Source of the DNA: Pseudomonadota bacterium
Lineage (GTDB): Bacteria; Pseudomonadota; Alphaproteobacteria; Rhizobiales; Xanthobacteraceae
NCBI GenBank assembly: GCA_023433965.1
Contig: JAEYTQ010000068.1
Coordinates: 1-8,269 of the forward strand
DNA length: 8,269 nt
Direction: 5' to 3'
Position numbers and translations under genes: made by a program. Every line of letters begins with the position of its first letter. The stretch's first letter is position 1. Positions 1 to 6,660 of the stretch are shown here, one piece after another. The notes under the pieces were generated by a model, which saw nothing but the letters and a program-made list of their open reading frames with translations, ran no database searches and was not told where the DNA came from.

Positions 1-543
1 ACCGAGGACTACGGTGCCGTCATCCTCGATCTCGGCCTGCCCGGAATGGATGGCTTGGCGGTGGTCAAGCGCTGGCGTGCGAACGGACGGTCCATGCCGG
101 TGTTGATCCTGACGGCGCGGGGCAGCTGGGCCGAGCGCGTCGATGGTATCGATGCCGGCGCCGACGACTACCTGGCCAAGCCGTTCCGCATGGAGGAGTT
201 GCTGGCACGGTTGCGCTCGATCGTACGCCGCTCGGCGGGCCATTCCTCCCCGCGGATTGGTGCGGGCGACGTCGAACTGGACGAGCGCCAGATGAAAGTG
301 ACGCTGCGCGGCGCGCCCGTCGCGTTGTCGCCGCTAGAGTACCGCCTGATCGCCTTTCTCCTGCACCATCGCGGTCGCGTGGTGTCGCAGCAGGAGCTCG
401 ATGAAAACGTCTATGGCCACGGCGAAGACCACGAGTCGAATGCGCTCGAGGTGCTGGTTGGCCGGGTGCGCAAGAAGCTGGGTTCGGATCTGATCGAGAC
501 CAGGCGCGGCTTCGGCTATCTGATACCGGACGCGACGCCGTGA
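1..543 (+). CDS. Response regulator, OmpR/PhoB family (5' end missing)
   Basis: DNA-binding response regulator, expected to be phosphorylated by the kinase encoded next to it and then to bind promoters as a dimer. The frame is open from base 1, so the start and roughly 40 N-terminal residues lie outside the window; 180 residues are visible and the family is usually about 220. Receiver domain (visible residues 1-75): phospho-acceptor Asp10 in VILDLGLPGMDG, conserved Thr38 in LILTA, and Lys60 in the LAKPF motif. A short linker leads to an OmpR-type winged-helix domain (about 81-178) with SPLEYRLIAFLL, the recognition-helix region around ALEVLVGRVRKKL, and the wing RRGFGYLI. The TGA stop overlaps the GTG start of the kinase (GTGA), so the pair is probably one translationally coupled operon. 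The sequence resembles the PhoP/QseB/FeuP branch, but the regulon cannot be read from here. Family is secure; specific identity is not. Confidence 0.95.
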   Translation, partial: TEDYGAVILDLGLPGMDGLAVVKRWRANGRSMPVLILTARGSWAERVDGIDAGADDYLAKPFRMEELLARLRSIVRRSAGHSSPRIGAGDVELDERQMKVTLRGAPVALSPLEYRLIAFLLHHRGRVVSQQELDENVYGHGEDHESNALEVLVGRVRKKLGSDLIETRRGFGYLIPDATP

Positions 544-1946
544 GCTGGGGTTCACTGCGGCTGAGGTTGGTGGCCGGCGGGGTGGTCGCCATCCTGATTG
601 CGCTGACAATCGCCGGCGCCGGACTGATGCTGCTGTTCGAACGACACGTCTCGCGGACCGTTGGCGACGAGCTCGATGTCTATCTCAAGCAACTCGTCGC
701 GGGCATCGACGCCGATTCGCAGGGCCGACTCGTGGTCGGCCGGCCGCCGGCCGATCCGCGCTTCGCCGATCCGCTTTCGGGCTTGTATTGGCAGGTCTCC
801 GATGACAGCGACCAAGTGCTGCGTTCACGTTCGCTGTGGGACACGGCGTTGAACCTGCCGCAGGATGAACCGTCGCCTGGCGAATTGCACCGTCACGTCA
901 TCGTTGGCCCGGCGAACGCCCGGCTCCTGGTCAGCGAGCGCCGCGTGCTGCTCACGGTCGTCGACCGCCGCGCGCCGGTGCGCGTCGCGGTGGCGGCCGA
1001 TCTCGGCCGCGTAACGGCTGCGGCCTCGCACTTCGCCAGGGATCTGGCGCTGGCGCTCGGCGTACTGGGCCTGGTGCTGGCCGCGGCCACCTCGATCCAG
1101 GTCGGGCTCGGCTTGCGCCCCCTGGACGCACTTCGCCGCGGCATCGCGGACGTCCGTTCCGGGCAGCGTAAGCATCTCCCCGCCGAAGTCCCAACCGAGG
1201 TGAAGCCTCTGGTGGAAGAGCTCAACAGCCTGATCGACGCCCAGGAGCGCGAGATCGATCGCTCGCGCAGCCGTGCCGCCGATCTGGCACACGGGCTGAA
1301 GACGCCGCTCGCTGCGCTCGCGGCCGATGCCGCGCTTTTGCGCCAACGGGGCGAGGAGGACGTCGCCAAGGCCATCGAATCCGTCGGCGAGGCAATGAGC
1401 CGTCACGTTGACCGTGAGTTGGCACGTGCCCGGGCGCGGGGGACGGCACGGCAACGCGGCGGCATTGCCACGCCGCTCAGGCCGCTGGTCGAGTCGCTGT
1501 TGCTGACGCTGGCGCGCACCCCCGCTGCACGGCGGCTCGACTTCAGGATCTGCATGACCGGCGAGCCCAGCGTGCCGCTGGACCGGACTGACCTCGCCGA
1601 AGTGTTGGGAAATCTCCTCGAGAATGCCGCCCGTCACGCCAAGAGCAAGGTGCGCATCGGTGCTGATGCCACCGCGAATCCGGCGATCGTGATCGAGGAC
1701 GACGGTCCGGGCATCGCGGCCGCCGAACGAGTCCGCGTGCTCGAGCGCGGGGCACGCCTCGATGAGCGCGGCGAAGGTGCCGGCATCGGCCTCGCCATCG
1801 TGCAGGACGTGCTGAGCGCCTATGGGTGGCAGCTCGTTCTCACCGAGTCCGAACTCGGCGGACTGAAAGCCGTCATCGCGCCAAAGGGCGCTCGGGATCG
1901 AACGGCTGCCCGCGATAGTGCCGCGTCTTCTGGCCGAACGCGTTGA
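540..1946 (+). CDS. Membrane sensor histidine kinase, PhoQ-like H-box
   Basis: Inner-membrane sensor kinase of 468 residues, partner of the upstream response regulator. Order of parts: cytoplasmic N-terminus, TM1 (about 11-33), a periplasmic sensor of about 130 residues (34-167), TM2 (about 168-190), a HAMP linker (about 191-240), the dimerisation/phosphotransfer helix with His251 in DLAHGLKTPLAAL, then the ATPase domain with N-box NLLENAARHA (Asn362), G1 box EDDGPGI (386-392) and G2 box GEGAGIGLAIV (411-421). The H-box reads AHGLKTPL rather than the usual SHELRTPL; this form is typical of PhoQ and related kinases such as FeuQ. The GTG start overlaps the regulator's stop by 4 nt, which favours coupling, and I find no better start. 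The last 20 or so residues are polar and probably disordered. The periplasmic domain (PLSGLYWQV region) resembles other rhizobial sensors I know of, but its ligand cannot be named. Confidence 0.93.
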   Translation: MSWGSLRLRLVAGGVVAILIALTIAGAGLMLLFERHVSRTVGDELDVYLKQLVAGIDADSQGRLVVGRPPADPRFADPLSGLYWQVSDDSDQVLRSRSLWDTALNLPQDEPSPGELHRHVIVGPANARLLVSERRVLLTVVDRRAPVRVAVAADLGRVTAAASHFARDLALALGVLGLVLAAATSIQVGLGLRPLDALRRGIADVRSGQRKHLPAEVPTEVKPLVEELNSLIDAQEREIDRSRSRAADLAHGLKTPLAALAADAALLRQRGEEDVAKAIESVGEAMSRHVDRELARARARGTARQRGGIATPLRPLVESLLLTLARTPAARRLDFRICMTGEPSVPLDRTDLAEVLGNLLENAARHAKSKVRIGADATANPAIVIEDDGPGIAAAERVRVLERGARLDERGEGAGIGLAIVQDVLSAYGWQLVLTESELGGLKAVIAPKGARDRTAARDSAASSGRTR

Positions 1947-1960
1947 GAGCCCGATGGCCC

Positions 1961-1987
1961 AGGCAAGCTGCCTCGCCGGTTCCGTTT
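1961..1987. terminator. Weak hairpin in the convergent gap (possible bidirectional terminator)
   Basis: The 42-bp gap between the kinase stop (1946) and the ppx stop (1989) holds a 5-bp inverted repeat, AGGCA-AGC-TGCCT (1961-1973). On the + strand it is followed after a few bases by a modestly T-rich stretch (GGTTCCGTTTGT). The stem is short and the T run is poor, so it may be only a weak terminator. Position between converging genes is the main argument for it. Confidence 0.25.
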
Positions 1988-1988
1988 G

Positions 1989-3491
1989 TCACCGCTGCAC
2001 GATCGACCCGGAGCGACCGATCAGACGGGCGAGCTGGCGGAAGCGGCTGCCGACGCGGTCGGCGACGAGGTCGCCGAGCCGGTGCTCGAACACCAGCATC
2101 AGATTGCGGCCCCGGTTGCGGAAATGCGTGGCCGGCAACACGCCCGGACGCGCTGCCGAGATCAAATGGGCGACGCGGAACGCTGCGCCCAGGAGGCGTG
2201 CGCGTTCGAGCTGTGCCGGCGTCAGCAGCTCCTGCATGGCGACCGGCGGCTGGTTCTCCTCGCTGAGTCCGGCGTAGCGATAGAACACGGACAGACCGAC
2301 GAAGGCGCGTTCGACATGGGTGATCGCGCCGAAATTGCCGTTGACGACGAGGCTCAGCGTCTGCTCGCCGCGATGGTCGGGATGCACGCGCCAGCCGATG
2401 TCGGAGAGCAGGCAGGCGGTATGGCGCAGGCGGCGATCCTCCTCGGTCTCGCGCAGCTTCACCACGCGCGCGAGGCGGTCGGTCCAGGCGATCAGCTCGT
2501 GGGCATGCTTGGCCGAGCGTGAGAGCAGTTGATTCAGCTCCTCGGCCGCGCAGATCAGGCCATCCTTCTTGCGCTCGACCTCCGACAGCTTCTCGTGCAA
2601 CAGGCCCTCGCGCACGCCGAAGGTCGAGAACACGATGGTCTTCGGCTTGGCAACGCGGATGATGTGCTCGAGCACCAGCGCCGCGTAGGTGAGGAGCGGG
2701 CGCCGCGCATCGGCGACGATCTCGATGTCGGCGAGCATGTCGGTGGCAGCGAGCCGCCGCAGCCGGCGCGAGAAGTCGAGCGCCTCAGCGGCGGGAATGG
2801 AGTAGCCGTGCATCACCTGGAGCGAATAGCCGCTCTGGATGATGTGGATGCGCGCCAGCGCGCGCCAGGTGCCGCCGACGGCATAGAAGGTGCGGCCACG
2901 GCCCGCCGCGAGCTGCGGCACGGCGTCGAGCTCCTCGCGCACGATGCGGTCGGCGCGCTTGAGCGATTTGTGCGCGAGGTCCTGCAGCGCGAGACCGCCG
3001 AGCGGCAGCGTCACGCCGCTGCGCACCGTGTTCTTGCGCACGTCGATCAGCTCGAGCGAGCCGCCGCCGAGGTCGCCGACGATGCCGTCGGGGTGGTGGA
3101 TGCCGGACAGCACGCCGAGCGCCGAAAGCCGCGCCTCGCGCGGGCCCGACAGGATCTCGATCTTGACCGCGCAGATGCGCTCGGCCTTGGCGATGAAGTC
3201 GGCGCCGTTGGAGGCATCGCGGCAGGCGGCGGTCGCGATCGCGTACACGCGCCCGACCTGCATCACGCGGCACAGGGCGCGGAAGCGCTTGAGCGAGGTC
3301 AGCGCCTTGTCGACGGCGTCGGGCGCGAGCAGGCCGGTGCTCTGCACCTCGCGCCCGAGGCCGCACAGCGTCTTCTCGTTGAAGATCGGGATCAGGCTGC
3401 GCGCCAGCGCCTCGTAGACGACGAGACGGACCGAATTGGAGCCGATGTCGATGACGGCGACGCTGGAGCCGCGCTTGCGCGGCCGCTTCAC
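1989..3491 (-). CDS. ppx: Ppx/GppA family phosphatase (exopolyphosphatase)
   Basis: Expected to release phosphate from the ends of polyphosphate chains; some family members instead hydrolyse pppGpp, and sequence alone does not separate the two. The 500-residue protein begins with the ASKHA fold: phosphate loop 1 in VIDIGSNSVRLVVYE (13-27), likely catalytic Glu119 in SGPREARLSALG, and phosphate loop 2 in GDLGGGSLEL (139-148). A helical HD-like C-terminal domain follows from about residue 315. Its usual His-Asp dyad reads Ser363-Asp364 (LLSDIGW), so that domain is probably not a metal phosphohydrolase. The start is GTG at 3491 with GGGGA 8 nt upstream (3500-3504). Only 5 codons separate it from the ppk stop, and no ATG is available between them. 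It lies 15 nt downstream of ppk and in the same frame, which makes ppk-ppx co-transcription nearly certain and pairs polyphosphate synthesis with breakdown. Confidence 0.93.
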   Translation of the reverse strand: MKRPRKRGSSVAVIDIGSNSVRLVVYEALARSLIPIFNEKTLCGLGREVQSTGLLAPDAVDKALTSLKRFRALCRVMQVGRVYAIATAACRDASNGADFIAKAERICAVKIEILSGPREARLSALGVLSGIHHPDGIVGDLGGGSLELIDVRKNTVRSGVTLPLGGLALQDLAHKSLKRADRIVREELDAVPQLAAGRGRTFYAVGGTWRALARIHIIQSGYSLQVMHGYSIPAAEALDFSRRLRRLAATDMLADIEIVADARRPLLTYAALVLEHIIRVAKPKTIVFSTFGVREGLLHEKLSEVERKKDGLICAAEELNQLLSRSAKHAHELIAWTDRLARVVKLRETEEDRRLRHTACLLSDIGWRVHPDHRGEQTLSLVVNGNFGAITHVERAFVGLSVFYRYAGLSEENQPPVAMQELLTPAQLERARLLGAAFRVAHLISAARPGVLPATHFRNRGRNLMLVFEHRLGDLVADRVGSRFRQLARLIGRSGSIVQR

Positions 3492-3506
3492 GTTGCAGAT
3501 CCCCGA

Positions 3507-5711
3507 TCAGGATTGATGGCGTTCGTTCCGGCGCGTGAGACGACGCGGCGAGGATTCCTTGAGCGACTTTCCACGGCCAGACAGACTCGGATTCGTCATG
3601 AAGTAGTTGTGGACGTTGAAAGGCTCCTCGCCCTTCGCGGTCTTCATACGCGTTGACGACCCATCCGGCAACAACTGCCAGCTCTGCTCGTTGTCCTTCA
3701 GGTTCGCGACCATGATCTGTTCGAGAACCTGCTGATGCACCGTCGGATTTTGCAGCGGACACAGCACCTCGACGCGGCGGTCGAGGTTGCGCGGCATCAT
3801 GTCGGCCGAGGAGATATACACAGCCGCTTTCGTTCCGGGTAGGCCGTGGCCCATGCCGAAGCAGTAGATTCGGCCGTGTTCCAAGAAGCGGCCGATGATC
3901 GACTTGACGCGGATGTTCTCCGACAGGCCGGGAATGCCGGGCCTGAGACAGCATATGCCGCGCACCACGAGCTCGACCTGGACGCCGGCCTGGGAGGCCT
4001 CGTAGAGCGCGTCGATTATGTCGGGGTCGACCAGCGAGTTCATCTTCATCCAGACCGCGCCGGGCCGTCCGTGGCGCGCATGTGCCGTCTCGCCCTGGAT
4101 GTGCTCGATAATGCGCTTGCGCAAGGTCAGCGGCGACACCGCCATCTTCTCCAGATCGCTCGGCGCGGCATAACCGGTGATGAAATTGAACACGCGCGCG
4201 GCGTCGCGGCCGATGGTCGGATCCGAGGTGAAGTAGGAGAGGTCGGTGTAGATGCGCGCGGTGACCGGGTGATAGTTGCCGGTGCCGGTATGGACGTAAG
4301 TCGTCAGGCTGCCGCCCTCGCGGCGTACGACCATCGAGAGCTTCGCGTGTGTCTTCAATTCGAGGAAGCCGTAGACGACCTGCACGCCGGCGCGTTCGAG
4401 ATCGCGCGCCCAGCGGATGTTGGCCTCCTCGTCGAATCGCGCCTTCAACTCGATCAAGGCGGTGACGGATTTGCCGGCTTCGGCCGCTTCGGCGAGCGCG
4501 CGCACGATCGGCGAGTTGTTGGAGGTACGGTAGAGCGTCTGCTTGATCGCGACGACATCGGGGTCGCGCGTGGCCTGCTGCAGGAACTGCACCACGACGT
4601 CGAAGGACTCGTAGGGATGGTGGACGATCAGGTCCTTTTGCCGGATCGCGGCGAAGATGTCGCCGCCATGCTCGCGCACGCGCTCGGGATGGCGTGGCAC
4701 GTAAGGAGTGAATTCGAGATCGGGCCGGTCGAGGCGGGTGAGCTGCGAGAGTTCGTTCATCGCCTGCACCCCGTCGACCAGGAAGACCTCATCGTCGGCG
4801 GCCGAGAGCGCGTGCTGCACGAAGCTGCGCAGCTGCTCCGGCATCTTGGCGTCGATCTCGAGCCGGATCACCGACCCGCGGCGGCGGCGCTTCAGCGCGG
4901 TCTCGAACAGGCGGACCAGATCTTCGGCCTCTTCCTCGATCTCGAGCTCGGAGTCGCGGATGATCCGGAAGGCACCCTGGCCGTGTACGTTGTAGCCCGG
5001 GAATAGGCGGTTGATGAACAAGCCGGTTGCCTGCTCCAGCGAGATCAACCGGACCTTGCCGTCAGCGGGCAGACGGATGAAGCGGTCGATCTTGCCGGGC
5101 ATGCGGATCAGCGCGTTCATCTGCCGGCCGTCCGCGGCGCGCGTGAGCTGGAGCGCAATGGTGAAGCCGAGGCTCGGAATGAACGGGAAGGGGTGCGCAG
5201 GGTCGATCGCGAGCGGTGTCAGCAGCGGGAAGACGTTGTGGAGGAAATAGTCCTCGATCCAGGCCCGTTCCGCCTTGGTGACGTCCTTGCCGTCGACCAG
5301 CACGATCCCGACCTCGGCGAGCGTGCTGCGCAGGTCGCGCCAGATCGCCTGTTGGTCGGAGGCGAGCTCGGAAACGGTGCGGTTGATCAGCGCGAGCTGC
5401 TCGGACGGGGTCAGGCCGTCGGGGCTGCGCTCGGCAATGCCCTCGCGCACCTGGGCCTTGATGCCGGCGACGCGGACCATGAAGAACTCGTCGAGGTTGT
5501 TCGCCGAAATCGACAGGAATCGCACCCGCTCCAGCATCGGATGGCTGGGATTGACCGATTCCTCCAGGACACGGCGGTTGAAATGCAGCCAGGACAGCTC
5601 GCGATTGATAAATCGTTCGGGGCTCGAGGCGATCGCGGGCAGGTCCTCGGCCTCTGGAAGTTTTTCTTTCGTTTCAACGGTTTGCGCAGAGTCCATCAGA
5701 AGTCGGTCCAT
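3507..5711 (-). CDS. ppk: Polyphosphate kinase 1
   Basis: Reversibly transfers the ATP gamma-phosphate onto inorganic polyphosphate. From the start chosen here the protein has 734 residues, usual for alphaproteobacterial PPK1. The N-terminal domain carries [17 protein letters not shown] (35-51) and [17 protein letters not shown] (67-83). The two C-terminal phospholipase-D-like domains carry LKTHAKL with His455, the counterpart of the phosphorylated E. coli His435; [19 protein letters not shown] (473-491); [15 protein letters not shown]; and [11 protein letters not shown] with His612, matching E. coli His592. Start choice: the frame opens at ATG 5759, but that codon has no ribosome binding site and abuts the Pho-box-like repeats. 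ATG 5711 has GAGG 9 nt upstream (5721-5724). ATG 5696 (MDSAQTVE) is also possible. A 142-bp gap follows hdaA, room for its own promoter; ppx follows after 15 nt. The C-terminus ends in a basic tail ([11 protein letters not shown]). Confidence 0.95.
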   Translation of the reverse strand: MDRLLMDSAQTVETKEKLPEAEDLPAIASSPERFINRELSWLHFNRRVLEESVNPSHPMLERVRFLSISANNLDEFFMVRVAGIKAQVREGIAERSPDGLTPSEQLALINRTVSELASDQQAIWRDLRSTLAEVGIVLVDGKDVTKAERAWIEDYFLHNVFPLLTPLAIDPAHPFPFIPSLGFTIALQLTRAADGRQMNALIRMPGKIDRFIRLPADGKVRLISLEQATGLFINRLFPGYNVHGQGAFRIIRDSELEIEEEAEDLVRLFETALKRRRRGSVIRLEIDAKMPEQLRSFVQHALSAADDEVFLVDGVQAMNELSQLTRLDRPDLEFTPYVPRHPERVREHGGDIFAAIRQKDLIVHHPYESFDVVVQFLQQATRDPDVVAIKQTLYRTSNNSPIVRALAEAAEAGKSVTALIELKARFDEEANIRWARDLERAGVQVVYGFLELKTHAKLSMVVRREGGSLTTYVHTGTGNYHPVTARIYTDLSYFTSDPTIGRDAARVFNFITGYAAPSDLEKMAVSPLTLRKRIIEHIQGETAHARHGRPGAVWMKMNSLVDPDIIDALYEASQAGVQVELVVRGICCLRPGIPGLSENIRVKSIIGRFLEHGRIYCFGMGHGLPGTKAAVYISSADMMPRNLDRRVEVLCPLQNPTVHQQVLEQIMVANLKDNEQSWQLLPDGSSTRMKTAKGEEPFNVHNYFMTNPSLSGRGKSLKESSPRRLTRRNERHQS

Positions 5712-5759
5712 CCTGTCTCGCCTCACTTTGCGATCTATGCGCAAAACCCGCGGGAGCAT

Positions 5760-5788
5760 GTGTTACAGCGATGACGTTTCGATGACAT
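5760..5788 (-). promoter_or_regulatory. Candidate Pho box (PhoB site) upstream of ppk
   Basis: On the minus strand, ATGTCAT-CGAA-ACGTCAT (5788 to 5771) is a pair of 7-bp direct repeats spaced 4 bp apart. This 11-bp period is the layout of the PhoB box (CTGTCAT-N4-CTGTCAC). By my count 6 of 7 and 5 of 7 unit positions match the E. coli consensus. A weaker third unit, GTAACAC (5766-5760), continues the period. Ten nt after the second unit is CATGCT, a possible but poor -10. The site lies about 60 nt upstream of the preferred ppk start, and ppk is a known Pho-regulon member in several bacteria. The call rests on spacing and context and was not scored with a matrix. Confidence 0.55.
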
Positions 5789-5792
5789 TGAT

Positions 5793-5822
5793 GTTCCGCG
5801 GCTGCGCTGCGTCAAGCGGAAC
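5793..5822. repeat. 7-bp inverted repeat between hdaA and ppk
   Basis: GTTCCGC (5793-5799) and GCGGAAC (5816-5822) form a perfect 7-bp inverted repeat around a 16-nt loop, just after the hdaA stop and just before the Pho-box-like repeats. In hdaA transcripts it could fold into a GC-rich hairpin, but no T run follows (ATCAATG), so it does not look like a standard intrinsic terminator. It might attenuate read-through from hdaA into ppk, protect the hdaA mRNA end, or be chance. Confidence 0.35.
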
Positions 5823-5853
5823 TCGTACGAAGCCCCGGGGCGGGCGAGGCGGC

Positions 5854-6531
5854 TCAAGCGTCTCGCAGCAGCTCGGCGGCCAGCGCCCTCGTGACGGGCC
5901 GACCGAGCCGCAGGGCTTCGCTGTCGAGCAGTTCCACCGCTTGCCGGGCGGCGGCCGAGGATCGCTCGAGGCGGGTGGCGAGATAGCCGACCACGCTCTC
6001 GTCCACGGTGAGCTGGCGGTCGGCGCAGAATTTCACGATCAGGCTGCGGAAGAGCTGGTCGTCGGGGGCGCGCAGCGTGACCACCGGAACGGCCCGCACG
6101 CGCGAGCGCAGGTCGCGAAGCTCGACTTCCAGCGAGGCCGGCGCCTCGCGCCCGGTCAACAGGACGTAGGCGCCATCCTCGCGGGCGAGGTTCATCAGGT
6201 GAAACACGGCGCGCTCGTCGAAATCCTTGGCCTTGATATCCTCGACCACCAGCGCGCCGGTGGCGAGCGCGCCCGGGACGCCCGCCGCGGTCAGCGCATT
6301 GGCGCTGGTCGTGCGCGCGCCGGCCTCTTCCGCCCAGATCGCCGCGAGATGGCTCTTGCCGCTTCCCTCCGGGCCCGCCAGCCACATGATCCGGTTCGGC
6401 CATTCCGGCCAGCTGTCGATCAGGCCGAGACCTTCCGCATTGGCGGGGCCTTCGAGGAAATTGTCCCGGCTGAGGCTCTCCGCATGCGGGAGGGAAAACG
6501 CCAATTGTCGGGGATGAACGCGGCCTGCCAC
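5854..6531 (-). CDS. hdaA: DnaA-related replication regulator (Hda/HdaA)
   Basis: Small AAA+ protein of 225 residues resembling the ATPase core of DnaA without its DNA-binding domain. By homology it works with the DNA-loaded sliding clamp to stimulate ATP hydrolysis by DnaA and so prevent over-initiation. Visible features: a clamp-binding motif near the N-terminus (RQLAFSLP, 8-15); Walker A GPEGSGKS (53-60, Lys59); Walker B ALVVED (93-98), with Glu-Asp where DnaA has Asp-Asp; a sensor 1 region YVLLTGR (122-128); the box VII arginine-finger region LRDLRSRVRA (138-147); and a lid region rich in Arg (RLERSSAAARQ). There is no helix-turn-helix domain IV. The start is GTG 6531, the only sensible start in frame, with GGAG 10 nt upstream (6542-6545). 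It follows the phosphatidyltransferase after 111 bp and precedes ppk by 142 bp. In Caulobacter hdaA and ppk are also neighbours, from memory, which supports the assignment. Confidence 0.88.
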   Translation of the reverse strand: MAGRVHPRQLAFSLPHAESLSRDNFLEGPANAEGLGLIDSWPEWPNRIMWLAGPEGSGKSHLAAIWAEEAGARTTSANALTAAGVPGALATGALVVEDIKAKDFDERAVFHLMNLAREDGAYVLLTGREAPASLEVELRDLRSRVRAVPVVTLRAPDDQLFRSLIVKFCADRQLTVDESVVGYLATRLERSSAAARQAVELLDSEALRLGRPVTRALAAELLRDA

Positions 6532-6642
6532 GCTTGCTTTGCTCCATGCCGGAATGCCGGCTCGTTCGACGAGGTTCGACTTGATCGTCCGGGAGTTGGC
6601 CTTTTACGGGGCCGATTGCCCTTTCACCTGGTCTCGATCGTG
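6532..6642 (-). other. Leader/gap between the phosphatidyltransferase gene and hdaA
   Basis: This 111-bp non-coding stretch holds two small inverted repeats. GCCGG-AATG-CCGGC (6548-6561) would put a 5-bp hairpin against the hdaA ribosome binding site (GGAG, 6542-6545). CTCGT-TCG-ACGAG (6561-6573) lies directly next to it. A direct repeat GTTCGAC (6564-6570 and 6574-6580, period 10) overlaps the second. The paired stems could influence hdaA translation. I see no convincing promoter, and no DnaA box matching TTATCCACA closely. Confidence 0.3.
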
Positions 6643-6660
6643 CTACTTGGCCTCGATCGT
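6633..6660. repeat. 9-bp direct repeat around the phosphatidyltransferase stop codon
   Basis: CTCGATCGT occurs at 6633-6641 and again at 6652-6660, period 19. One copy is inside the last codons of the phosphatidyltransferase gene (TIEAK) and the other is just past its TAG stop (6643-6645). It looks like a small local duplication at the gene end. GATCG words are common in this genome type, so chance is possible. Confidence 0.3.

Noticed and set aside
825..1637. Minus-strand open frame of 270 codons opposite the histidine kinase
   Set aside because: The kinase frame holds every expected box in order; the antisense frame is Arg/Gln/Gly-rich and featureless.
2529..3656. Plus-strand open frame of 375 codons opposite ppx
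   Set aside because: Antisense shadow of ppx and the ppk end, with low-complexity acidic/His/Gln composition and no domain or ribosome binding site support.
2785..3954. Minus-strand open frame of 389 codons overlapping ppk and ppx
   Set aside because: Out-of-frame reading of the same strand with Arg/Ala/Pro-rich low-complexity sequence; ppk and ppx motifs lie in the other frame.
3846..5006. Plus-strand open frame of 386 codons opposite ppk
   Set aside because: Antisense shadow of a well-supported ppk, with no motifs and typical His/Asp/Gln-rich composition.
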